NCBI GenBank assembly: GCA_035633115.1
Contig: DASQFN010000114.1
Span: 159,981-223,980, forward strand
Source of the DNA: Gemmatimonadaceae bacterium
GTDB taxonomy: Bacteria > Gemmatimonadota > Gemmatimonadetes > Gemmatimonadales > Gemmatimonadaceae
Reading direction: 5' to 3'
DNA: 64,000 nt
The number at the start of each line of letters is the position of its first letter. Position 1 is the first letter of the stretch. The notes under the pieces are model-generated. The model was not told the origin of the DNA, made no database searches, and saw only the letters and a list, made by a program, of their open reading frames with translations. Shown here piece after piece: positions 1 through 6,832 of this stretch. A program made the translations under genes and the position numbers.

Positions 1-375
1 TCTGGTTCGTACGGAGGATGGCATGGCATTGGCCTTGTGCCAAATGATGTCGGAACGCAGGAGCCATCCCGAGGATTGGAGTGCGAGAGCAACCCGCCAA
101 GGCATTCCGAGCAACTGTCCGTCGAAATATTTGTCCCCGAGATTGAGCCAGAACGTGCCGTTGGTCTTGAGAATGCGACGGCACTCTTCGAAAACACTGA
201 CCAATGCACCGACGTACTCTTCGGGAGATGATTCACAACCAATCTGGCTTGGCCCTCCGTAGTCTCTCTGGAGATAATAGGGTGGGCTGGTGACAACACA
301 GTCGACGGAGTTGTCGGGGAACGACTTCAGCACCTCGCGCGCGTCACCACGGACGACAGAGTTTGTACTAAACAC
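1..375 (-). CDS. site-specific DNA methyltransferase, N-terminal part (runs off left edge)
   Basis: Reading the minus strand from 375 to the window edge gives at least 125 residues of an amino-methyltransferase (N4-cytosine or N6-adenine type). The catalytic motif IV, TSPPYY, lies at residues 29-34, preceded by the DAREVLKSFPDNSVDCVV segment usual in these enzymes and followed by FWLNLGDKY. I chose the GTG at 375 because AAGGAG (386-381) sits 5 bases upstream; an in-frame GTG at 381 overlaps that site. The start overlaps the end of the ribbon-helix-helix gene by 8 bases, so the two are probably co-transcribed. Target-recognition and SAM-binding parts lie outside the window, so the subclass and any partner endonuclease cannot be judged. 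Confidence 0.88.
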   Translation of the reverse strand, partial: MFSTNSVVRGDAREVLKSFPDNSVDCVVTSPPYYLQRDYGGPSQIGCESSPEEYVGALVSVFEECRRILKTNGTFWLNLGDKYFDGQLLGMPWRVALALQSSGWLLRSDIIWHKANAMPSSVRTR

Positions 376-556
376 GGACACTCCTTCTCTTCGAACGGGG
401 GGCTGTCTGCGTGGCTGGCGCGTGCGCCGACGGGAGTGCGGCCTGAAGTACATCAACGACGTAGTCTTGAATAGTGCGCTCATGAACGGCGGCGGCGATC
501 TTGATCCGCCGATGCAAGTCCGTTTCAAGCTTGATGTGCAGCTGCTTATAGTCCAT
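368..556 (-). CDS. small ribbon-helix-helix (Arc/CopG-like) regulator
   Basis: A 62-residue protein. Its first 40 residues (HIKLETDLHRRIKIAAAVHE, then TIQDYVVDVLQAAL) have the strand-helix-helix pattern of Arc/CopG/HicB-type DNA-binding proteins, followed by a basic, disordered tail. It starts 8 bases downstream of an inverted and direct repeat of GGTATA half-sites that overlaps its likely promoter, which suggests autoregulation. It overlaps the methyltransferase by 8 bases and so may set methylase levels as restriction-modification controllers do. It could instead be an orphan antitoxin. The fold assignment is from pattern only. Confidence 0.7.
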   Translation of the reverse strand: MDYKQLHIKLETDLHRRIKIAAAVHERTIQDYVVDVLQAALPSAHAPATQTAPRSKRRSVRV

Positions 557-563
557 GCGAGTG

Positions 564-607
564 GGTATAGTTATACCAAATATACCCTGACTGAGCTGGC
601 GCGCAAT
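564..607 (-). promoter_or_regulatory. promoter and operator of the RHH-methyltransferase operon
   Basis: On the minus strand TTGCGC (607-602), a 16-base spacer and TATATT (584-579) form a plausible sigma70 promoter. GGTATA half-sites occur at 586-581, 577-572 and, inverted, at 569-564, so two direct copies and one inverted copy overlap the -10 element and the start of transcription. Repression by the RHH product is inferred from this arrangement. Confidence 0.5.
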
Positions 608-631
608 CTCGTACCCTCAGCCTAATTGTGG

Positions 632-661
632 TTAGCCGCGCCAACAACCGTTCAATATACT
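632..661 (+). promoter_or_regulatory. promoter of the toxin-antitoxin pair, probably leaderless
   Basis: TTAGCC (632-637), an 18-base spacer and a good -10 element TATACT (656-661) precede the antitoxin ATG at 668 by only 6 bases. Transcription would start at about the A of the ATG, giving a leaderless message. This promoter is divergent from the RHH promoter within 111 bp. Confidence 0.45.
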
Positions 662-667
662 GAAGGC

Positions 668-868
668 ATGACAAAGATCGAGAAACTCGAGCACGAGGTT
701 ACGGCTCTTGATCCTGACGAGCTCTCGGAATTCCGGCGGTGGTTTGCAGGCTTTGATGCCGAGGCGTGGGATCAGCAACTTGAAGCTGACGCTGAATCGG
801 GTGCCTTGGACGCATTCGTCGCCGACGAGGTCGATGCGCATCGTGCAGGACGTTCACGGCCACTTTGA
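668..868 (+). CDS. antitoxin-like protein of a RelE/ParE pair
   Basis: A 66-residue acidic protein (LDPDELSEFRRWFAGFDAEA at its centre, ending DEVDAHRAGRSRPL). It resembles the small helical antitoxins encoded just before RelE/ParE-like toxins, which carry the same EFRxWFxxFDAxAWDxQ signature. The ATG at 668 was chosen over the upstream in-frame codon at 626 because a -10 element occupies 656-661. Its stop (866-868) overlaps the TTG start of the toxin at 865, the tight coupling usual for antitoxin-first pairs. It lacks an obvious separate DNA-binding domain. Confidence 0.72.
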   Translation: MTKIEKLEHEVTALDPDELSEFRRWFAGFDAEAWDQQLEADAESGALDAFVADEVDAHRAGRSRPL

Positions 869-1128
869 AGTATCATGCGTCGCCACGATTTTGGCGGTGC
901 TACGACTCCTTACCAGCGGCGGTCCGCGGACTCGCCGACAAGAACCTTGGCTTGCTCAAGGCTGACCCTCGGCACCCATCGTTGCATGTAAAGCGGGTCG
1001 GCCGGTTCTGGTCGGTGCGCGTCGGCCTCCACTATCGTGCGCTCGGTGTCGACGTCGATGATGGCATCTTGTTGGTCTGGATCGGAACACATGCGAGTAC
1101 GATACCCAGGTCGGCTAACACTCGCTGA
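865..1128 (+). CDS. RelE/ParE-superfamily toxin with frameshifted C-terminus
   Basis: An 87-residue protein starting at a TTG that overlaps the antitoxin stop. The core (HPSLHVKRVGRFWSVRVGLH, then YRALGVD and LLVWIGTH) is that of small RelE/ParE-like toxins. In the family the chain continues after THA as EYD plus a few residues. Here the frame reads STIPRSANTR instead, but EYDTQVG and a TAA are found in the neighbouring frame at 1095-1118. One missing base near 1093-1095 explains this. Loss of the conserved C-terminal EYD probably weakens or abolishes toxicity. The gene may therefore be an inactive allele kept with a working antitoxin. Confidence 0.72.
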   Translation: MKYHASPRFWRCYDSLPAAVRGLADKNLGLLKADPRHPSLHVKRVGRFWSVRVGLHYRALGVDVDDGILLVWIGTHASTIPRSANTR

Positions 1129-1764
1129 GGCTCACGGCGACAAGACGGAATTCTCTTAGCTGACGGCGAGCATGTTGCTTGGGAAGAATTGAGGCCACGA
1201 CTGACAGCCTTGAATGAAAAGTGTGGGTTCAACCTCCTCGTTGTGATAGCAGTGTGCAGGGGTGGGGGCTAAGCCGGCTACTACTTCCGATGGAGCCTAG
1301 TCCAGTCTGGGGTATTGTCGGTCCCACGCTGGACGTTTGGAATAGCGATTTGCGCGACGCCATGGAGGCGTTCTACCGCGAGCTTCTTACCACATTCGAC
1401 ATTCGCAAGGCGTTAGAAGCGGCGAATGAAAGCAAGCCCTATCAAGAGTGGGAATACATCTTGGAAGGTGCTGAAATCATGTATTGCAGAGTGTTCAATC
1501 ACTATCTTAGCGAGCTCTGCGCTCCAAAGCACCTTGCAGCCCGTGAAAACGAAATCGTGGCCGAAATGGTTCGACGTAGGAACCACAGAATCGAGGTAGC
1601 GTTTGACGCGCGTGATCGTGCCCGACGCATGCTATCAAAATCACCGCGAATTCTTCGACTTCTACCGGGATAATTCTTTCATGCTGGACAAGTTGCCAGG
1701 CAATTTGAGCCGCTTCAAGTTGACGTACGATGATTGCGCCGCTGGCTACGGCTCTCCAGGGTAA
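1112..1764 (+). pseudogene. decayed caspase-like (C14/CHAT-type) protease remnant
   Basis: No single frame is open, but three segments join into one recognisable protein. The first (AEAHGDKT, about 1112-1146) leads into GILLADGEHVAWEELRPRL and FNLLVVIAVCRGG (1147-1260). The second is PMEPSPVWGIVGPTLDVWNS through a helical stretch ending EVAFDAR (about 1290-1611). The third is VIVPDACYQNHREFFDFYRD through LTYDDCAAGYGSPG (1612-1764, TAA at 1762). HG followed about 40 residues later by a Cys after a hydrophobic strand, and then WGIVGP, is the layout of bacterial caspase-like proteases. At least three frameshifts and a missing N-terminus make a functional product unlikely. Family assignment is from remembered motifs. 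Confidence 0.6.
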
Positions 1765-1853
1765 CGACATTGTTGTAACGCTTGAGGCATCAGATGCGAC
1801 CGATTAGACATCGCCTATTCCTGATCAAATATTTGCTGTTCGATCATCATAGC

Positions 1854-3011
1854 TCAGGGCATTTCTGAGAACAAATCAATCGCGATTGACTGTGGCGATC
1901 GCACAGCATGTTGCGCTACCCGGGCTAGGATCTCGGGAAGCGCGTTTCCTATTGTCTTGCGCAGTCTGCCGCCTGAGGCCTTCACGCTCCGACCGCACCC
2001 TTTGCACTTGTGCTCCATCACAGGCGTGAAAGCGAGTTCTCCAGTGCTGAAAACTCTCTCGTTGCAATACCGACACTGGATTGCCCTAACGCGCCCGCTT
2101 AAATACGGAAGGGTGTTTTGGGCCATAAGGATGCGGACCATTGAAGGATCGATCTTGACGCCATCGATGATGACTTCAGAAAAAGTCTCATCTATTTCCT
2201 CCTCATCTTCGTCGTTCCGAAATGCGTGCACGTGAATGCCTTCCTCCTCGGCTGAAGGCCCGGTCCAAATAAGTGCGGGACTCGAACCCCAGATTTGAAT
2301 CCCTCCTCGGAAGTCGCGTTGGCGAATGTTGAGCGATCTGTTGGCGCTACGGGGCGAATCGGGTTTCATACCGAAGGTTTCGCGCAGCCCGCAGATCGGA
2401 TTGCCAACTCCCTTTATCGCGACCTTGAACGTCTTGCCACATGACTCGCATAAATGGCGGCTGTGCGGGTGAACACTGAACCAGTCACGATCGAGATGTG
2501 GTTCGCCACAATGTGCACAGAGCACCTGCGTCATCTCAAATCCGAAGATTGAGCTAACCAAGTAGTAAATGGCGTCGATAGCTCTCATCTCCACGCCGCC
2601 GGCTGGCATGCCAGTTCCGACAATTCGGACAGCCGAAAAGGTATCGTCTATCTCCTTTTCGCCATTCGCCGTCCGTCTTGCGTGGACGTGTATACCCTTC
2701 TCCAGAGGTCGCCGCGTCGTATCGTAAACTGGAGGCACTGCACCCCACAGTGCGATTCCACCTTCGTACAAGTCAATATCTATCTCGAGGATCGACTTGT
2801 CCGGCTCCCGGTGAGCAGCGCGGCATGAATCGGAACGTTGACCGTACTTCGCCGTGGCGTCGGCTTTGTGTCGCATGCACCAATAACGGGTCCCGCCGTC
2901 TCTCCGCTTGGCGACAGCAACAATGTCACACGTTGTAGTCTGCGCGGACACAAACCGCGGCTGGGACTTGGCGCGCGAGCGTTTGCTTTGATTAGGTGTG
3001 TTCGATCGCAT
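1854..3011 (-). CDS. duplicated-domain zinc-ribbon protein of unknown function
   Basis: A 385-residue protein that I do not recognise as a named family. Residues 28-63 hold a Cys/His cluster (WCMRH and nearby Cys). Residues 83-130 and 236-281 are two copies of one domain: GGI-hydrophobic-WG, then GIHVHA, then EID(D/E)TFS. Each copy is followed by a four-Cys ribbon: CAHC...CESC at 165-191, with an HPHSRH run between the pairs, and CRYC...CKGC at 313-339. The paired GIHVHA motifs could be a metal or substrate site. It is the last gene of the higB-higA operon, 46 bases after its neighbour. A nucleic-acid-binding or enzymatic role is possible; neither is shown. Confidence 0.75.
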   Translation of the reverse strand: MRSNTPNQSKRSRAKSQPRFVSAQTTTCDIVAVAKRRDGGTRYWCMRHKADATAKYGQRSDSCRAAHREPDKSILEIDIDLYEGGIALWGAVPPVYDTTRRPLEKGIHVHARRTANGEKEIDDTFSAVRIVGTGMPAGGVEMRAIDAIYYLVSSIFGFEMTQVLCAHCGEPHLDRDWFSVHPHSRHLCESCGKTFKVAIKGVGNPICGLRETFGMKPDSPRSANRSLNIRQRDFRGGIQIWGSSPALIWTGPSAEEEGIHVHAFRNDEDEEEIDETFSEVIIDGVKIDPSMVRILMAQNTLPYLSGRVRAIQCRYCNERVFSTGELAFTPVMEHKCKGCGRSVKASGGRLRKTIGNALPEILARVAQHAVRSPQSIAIDLFSEMP

Positions 3012-3057
3012 TGGTATTCTTCTGGTTGTGAGCCTGTTTACACGCTAAATGCGGTAA

Positions 3058-3630
3058 TCAGCCTGGACGATTGGCGATGGCCGAAAGCCATTGTCTGAGT
3101 TGACCAATCTGGTCTTCCGTTAGTCGGCTACCCCACCTGCCGACTACTTCTATCGGTGAGGCGCCCTTCTTATGGAGAACGTCGCGCAGAACTTCTAACG
3201 TCTGCTTTCGCCCTAGCGCGATTTCATCGGGCGTTCGAAGTGCAATAAGATTCCGGCCAACGACATAGTCCCTTATTCGCTCCTCGAAAGAGTTGTGATT
3301 GTCGAGCTCGTGCTGCGCGCCATCTGCGTCGATGATGATATTCCCGGTGAGCTGGCCGTCTTCCCGTTTCCGAAGGCGCTGTTTAGGGAATTGCTCGTAC
3401 GCCTCACGTGCATTGATTTTGGACGCGATCTCAAATCCGGCCATCACGAATTGGTCGATTCCATACACCTTGCCAGAGATCACGAAGATGTGATCTCCGC
3501 TCCTGAGCAGCTTACGAATGTCGGGGCGGCATGCGCCAAGAGTTGGAACAGGACCAAGGTACGGGTCGTGTACGTGCCTGCCACGTTCAGGATCGTATCC
3601 GGAGCTAGTGATAAAAATCTTGCCGATCAT
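3058..3630 (-). CDS. PUA/Nmad2-like putative nucleic-acid-binding protein
   Basis: A 190-residue protein. The ATG at 3630 is preferred to an in-frame ATG at 3660 because AGGAGAGG lies about 10 bases upstream and the gene then begins 5 bases after the higA stop. The N-terminal half (PTLGACRPDIRKLLRSGDHI, then FVISGK) resembles PUA/EVE-like and Nmad2 domains, in which a Cys-Pro-x-Ile-Arg segment precedes a GD turn. Such domains are linked by others to modified-base recognition in phage and defence contexts. The rest (GNIIIDADGAQHELDNH, then YVVGRNLIAL) is conserved-looking but unassigned. The function here is a guess from fold resemblance. Confidence 0.6.
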   Translation of the reverse strand: MIGKIFITSSGYDPERGRHVHDPYLGPVPTLGACRPDIRKLLRSGDHIFVISGKVYGIDQFVMAGFEIASKINAREAYEQFPKQRLRKREDGQLTGNIIIDADGAQHELDNHNSFEERIRDYVVGRNLIALRTPDEIALGRKQTLEVLRDVLHKKGASPIEVVGRWGSRLTEDQIGQLRQWLSAIANRPG

Positions 3631-3635
3631 GGTTC

Positions 3636-4757
3636 TCAATCCTCTCCTGTTGATTTCCAAGCAAGTTTCTGCTTCAGTGTGTTCCCCTGATGCGGCTCCA
3701 AGACGCCATCATGTTGCAGGCGGCCAACAACGATACCCGGCCCAATACCTTCGCTTTCCGCGAATTCATGAATGGATTCATTGGTGAATGTTTCACCACG
3801 TATGAACTCAGATAGGGCTCGTGCCGGAATAAGTGTATCTGCTGCGAAGCGATTTGCCTCCGCCTCATACTGCTGCATTTCAGGATCCACGATGCGGTCG
3901 GTGAGATCCTCGGCTGCATTATCAATCACAAATGAGCGTTTGTTCTTATGTAGTAGGACGTGTCCTAACTCATGAAACAGGGTGAACCACATTTGGTCAT
4001 CCGTCTTATAGCGAAGTGTTAGGGCAACAAGAACTCTCGTATCCGAGACCCATCGTGTGCATCCGCTTATTCCCGTATTCGGCAGTTCCGGTACCCAAAC
4101 AACGGCGACGCCCGCGGCTGAACAAAGCTCTTGTACCGGATCAATGGTCGCAGCAACTCTGTTTCTAGTGAGCTTTCGTAACTCTGGCAACGATGAACGC
4201 AGTCGCCGTTCGTCGAATTCTACAAAATCGAATTCTCTCGCGATCAGCTCCGCCTCCCGCACCCATGCTGCAACCGACTCTTCCTTCGTTTTGAATCTTC
4301 TCGTTTGACGGTACGCAACTCCAGAAGCTTTCCAAACAGAGTTCCAGCTTTCTGGAGATGAAACACCAAAGAAGTTCAGGAGCACGTCTGTATTTGAACG
4401 GCCGGGCGGCAGCGTGTAATCCAGGCGTTTCATTTCCTTTAGAGGAAACCGATGTTGCCAGTCCTCCCAATCTGCAAGAAGGGAGAGCTCGTAACGACGT
4501 GCTACCGCTTCATCAAACTTCCGCTGGAGTCCGAGCCAAAAATGCGCGGGCCTCTCAAGGACCTTTTCAAACGCGAGGGCCGTCGGCGGGCTTATTGGCG
4601 CTTTGCCATTGCAGATTTCACTGATCGTCTTAGGTGTAAGACCGGCCCGACGCGCTAAATCCCTTTGGGACCAGCCGTAGAACTCCAGGTATTCCAGCAC
4701 CTGCTCGCCAGGGTGCCGAACGCCTTCCAATTCAACCGGTTTTTGTTGGCTAGCCAT
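3636..4757 (-). CDS. higA: HigA-type antitoxin fused to ImmA/IrrE metallopeptidase
   Basis: A 373-residue protein. Residues about 28-58 form an XRE-type helix-turn-helix (YGWSQRDLARRAGLTPKTIS), as in HigA antitoxins. The C-terminal half is an ImmA/IrrE-like zinc peptidase with HELGH at about 262-266 and a downstream Glu-rich helix (YEAEANRFAADTLIP). The fusion is a known antitoxin form in which the peptidase part may control turnover of the repressor. The start at 4757 has GAGG six bases upstream and overlaps higB by 8 bases; an alternative ATG is at 4775. It should bind the GTTACC/GGTAAC sites upstream of higB. Confidence 0.88.
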   Translation of the reverse strand: MASQQKPVELEGVRHPGEQVLEYLEFYGWSQRDLARRAGLTPKTISEICNGKAPISPPTALAFEKVLERPAHFWLGLQRKFDEAVARRYELSLLADWEDWQHRFPLKEMKRLDYTLPPGRSNTDVLLNFFGVSSPESWNSVWKASGVAYRQTRRFKTKEESVAAWVREAELIAREFDFVEFDERRLRSSLPELRKLTRNRVAATIDPVQELCSAAGVAVVWVPELPNTGISGCTRWVSDTRVLVALTLRYKTDDQMWFTLFHELGHVLLHKNKRSFVIDNAAEDLTDRIVDPEMQQYEAEANRFAADTLIPARALSEFIRGETFTNESIHEFAESEGIGPGIVVGRLQHDGVLEPHQGNTLKQKLAWKSTGED

Positions 4758-5097
4758 GGGTATCCTCGATCCCAAGCAACTCTATACTCCTAATTGTTTT
4801 CCAGCGCTCCTTTTCATCGGAGCGGTCGGCCGGACCCTGTTCTTCAATCGGTTTCAAGAGCAGCCGATACGGTTGCTTCACGTCCATAGAAAAAATTCCA
4901 GATCTATTGCCTTTCAGCTCATGGCACCGTTCTGGCCCCGATTTGGGCGGCCAAAAATCAGCCAGAGAATCGGCCGCGTTCAGTGCCTCGATTCTTAGCC
5001 TGATTTTCTTGCACACGTTAGTGCCGTAGTGACGTCGACACGCCGCCTCGCTCTTAAGCGCATCTCGCAGGCCTTTTTCTTTGGAGAATAACTCCAC
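4750..5097 (-). CDS. higB: HigB-type toxin (RelE superfamily killer protein)
   Basis: A 115-residue protein with the HigB/RelE features: an N-terminal helical pair (CKKIRLRIEALNAADSLADF), the strand motif GIFSMDVKQPYRLLLKP, and the terminal IELLGIEDTHG typical of HigB proteins. HigB toxins cleave mRNA on the ribosome. The start is a GTG at 5097 with AGGGGAA just upstream. It is toxin-first, as in higBA loci, and is the first gene of a four-gene operon on this strand. Confidence 0.85.
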   Translation of the reverse strand: MELFSKEKGLRDALKSEAACRRHYGTNVCKKIRLRIEALNAADSLADFWPPKSGPERCHELKGNRSGIFSMDVKQPYRLLLKPIEEQGPADRSDEKERWKTIRSIELLGIEDTHG

Positions 5098-5110
5098 TCG
5101 TTCCCCTACA

Positions 5111-5151
5111 GGTAACTTGTCACGGGCCTTGAATGTTACCTACAAGGTAAC
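5111..5151. promoter_or_regulatory. probable HigA operator
   Basis: GTTACC-TACAA-GGTAAC (5135-5151) is a perfect 6-bp inverted repeat, and a further GGTAAC half-site lies at 5111-5116. All three are 14 to 54 bases upstream of the higB start, where HigA-type repressors bind. Binding by this HigA is inferred from position and symmetry. Confidence 0.55.
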
Positions 5152-5372
5152 TATGTTTCCCAAACTGGACAAGGTTGAGGCCTATTTGGCGCCGCGTTGC
5201 GATTTCCCGGCCGGTGGGAGGCAAGCGTTGCGGCGCACGAAGAGAGGTGCCACGGAAACCCTCAAAATCCTAGTCGATGAAGCTCGCTTCGCTCGCTGTC
5301 TCATTAGAACCGCATGCAGCCCAGCCAGGGGCGTGAGGCGGATTCACGAACTGAATGCCGTGCAGAGGACCT
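5152..5372. other. non-coding gap between higB operator and the NDT/TIR-like gene
   Basis: About 220 bases of the island without a convincing gene. An open frame runs through it but has no family likeness and overlaps the real gene downstream. No clear promoter was picked for the rightward gene. The stretch is expected to hold that promoter. Confidence 0.35.
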
Positions 5373-6539
5373 ATGGAAGACCAAGCCGAAAAGACCGAGA
5401 GGGCGCCTCAAGCCGTGAGGAAGACACCGGCGAGAAAGGGTGCGAAGAAAGCCGCGAAGAAGCGCGCCAAGAAGAACCCAACAATTGGATCTGGCACTCC
5501 AGGTGGCTCTCGGAGGCCCTTCCCAAGTGTGACTCTGCTGAAGGCGCTGCCTGTAGCTCAAAAGATTAAGGAACTCAACGGCGGAAACCCGTGGTCGCCG
5601 GAGAACATTGCTACGGCCATCGAGGTGGGCGCGAAATCGGCAAAGTTCTATTACATCACGGCGGCAGCAAGAGATTTTGGTCTTACGACTGGCACGCGGG
5701 ACTCTGCCACAATTGCGCTCACCGACCTTGGGCGGTCGATCGTATACGCTCCTGACCCAGAGGCCGAACACGCGAAGAAGGTTGAAGCATTTCTAAGCAT
5801 TGATCTCTTCAAACGTGTGCTTGAGCACTACAATGGCAGTGAACTCCCGGAGATGAAGTATCTCGGGAATACGCTTGAACATGACTTCAAGCTTGCTCCG
5901 GCATTTCACGACGAGTTCTCCAGACTGTTCCGGGAGAACTGCCAAGATCTCGGGATCACCTCCGGCACTGCTGGCGGTGGCGTCGATCAGGGCACAGGCG
6001 GAGCGCAGCCTTCCACCCTCGTAGTTGGGGTTCCGAAGGGTGGAGACCTTAGAAACAAACCGAAGGCGTTTATCATTATGCCGTTCGTGGAAAAGGGTGA
6101 TGCGCGCCCCAGTGGCTTCTTCAAAGAGGTTCTTCGAAGCCTCTTAACCCCTGCAGGAGTGGCTTCCGGATTTGTAGTAGAAACCGCGACTCGGCAGGGA
6201 AGCGATGTTATTCAGTCCACCATTGTTAACGATCTTCTCGAAGCTGACTTGGTGATTGCAGACTTAACGGATCACAATCCAAATGTGTTGTTCGAGCTGG
6301 GAGTCCGAATTGCTGAGGACAAGCCTGTGGTGCTTGTTAAGGCATCCGGGACGGGACGCATTTTTGATGTAGACAACATGATGCGAGTGTACGAATACAG
6401 TGCCAACCTGTGGCAATCCACCGTCGAAAAGGACCTCGCAGAGATCACGGAGCACATCAAAGGAGCGTGGGACAAGCGGGGCGGCGACCAGTCATACATG
6501 AAGATCCTCAGGCGTGGTAGCGCGCCCAAGACCGGCTAG
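5373..6539 (+). CDS. winged-helix protein with nucleoside deoxyribosyltransferase/TIR-like domain
   Basis: A 388-residue protein. It begins with a histone-tail-like basic stretch (ARKGAKKAAKKRAKK, about residues 20-34). A helical or winged-helix region follows (about 45-190: NPWSPENIATAIEVGAKSAK, then TALTDLGRS-like strands), then a Gly-rich linker. The C-terminal domain starts at AFIIMPF and contains DLLEADLVIADLTDHNPNVL and FELGVRIAEDKPVVLV. This is the signature of nucleoside 2-deoxyribosyltransferase/TIR-like nucleotide-processing domains, with the Glu after NPNVLF as likely catalytic residue. Such domains act as effectors in several defence systems. The ATG at 5373 has AGAGG 4-5 bases upstream. 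It is divergent from higB. Defence function is inferred. Confidence 0.75.
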   Translation: MEDQAEKTERAPQAVRKTPARKGAKKAAKKRAKKNPTIGSGTPGGSRRPFPSVTLLKALPVAQKIKELNGGNPWSPENIATAIEVGAKSAKFYYITAAARDFGLTTGTRDSATIALTDLGRSIVYAPDPEAEHAKKVEAFLSIDLFKRVLEHYNGSELPEMKYLGNTLEHDFKLAPAFHDEFSRLFRENCQDLGITSGTAGGGVDQGTGGAQPSTLVVGVPKGGDLRNKPKAFIIMPFVEKGDARPSGFFKEVLRSLLTPAGVASGFVVETATRQGSDVIQSTIVNDLLEADLVIADLTDHNPNVLFELGVRIAEDKPVVLVKASGTGRIFDVDNMMRVYEYSANLWQSTVEKDLAEITEHIKGAWDKRGGDQSYMKILRRGSAPKTG

Positions 6540-6832
6540 TGGATGTTGGAACTGACGAGCCCCCGTCGGATGGTGGCTGCCGGCTTCAGTCACTGCCACC
6601 TTGTAGTGATTTGGTCGTAGCTCCACTTTGGCGTTGTGCGGTGAAGCCTCGAGGGTGACGCGCCGAAGTTTCGCAATGGATGAGCGCCTCCGCCGAAGCC
6701 GTTTGTCTTTCCGGATGCAGCCTCGTCGCAATCGTTGTAACGTGCTTCCAGCTAAACTTAGGCGTTTAGATATACGGATACTTGGGCAGGTACGCGGCAA
6801 ACAAACACCGTGCACATAACCACGGAGGAACA
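6540..6832. other. non-coding gap at the end of the island core
   Basis: Nearly 300 bases without a supportable gene. The only structure seen is a short inverted repeat, CTAAAC/GTTTAG, at 6752-6757 and 6764-6769, about 65-80 bases before the secreted-protein start. It may be regulatory or chance. Confidence 0.3.

Noticed and set aside
290..625. Plus-strand frame opposite the methyltransferase and RHH genes
   Set aside because: The minus strand carries an unmistakable TSPPYY methyltransferase and an RHH protein in the same interval.
5081..5569. Plus-strand frame over the higB operator and the 5' end of the NDT/TIR-like gene
   Set aside because: No family likeness, and it overlaps a better supported gene and a likely operator.
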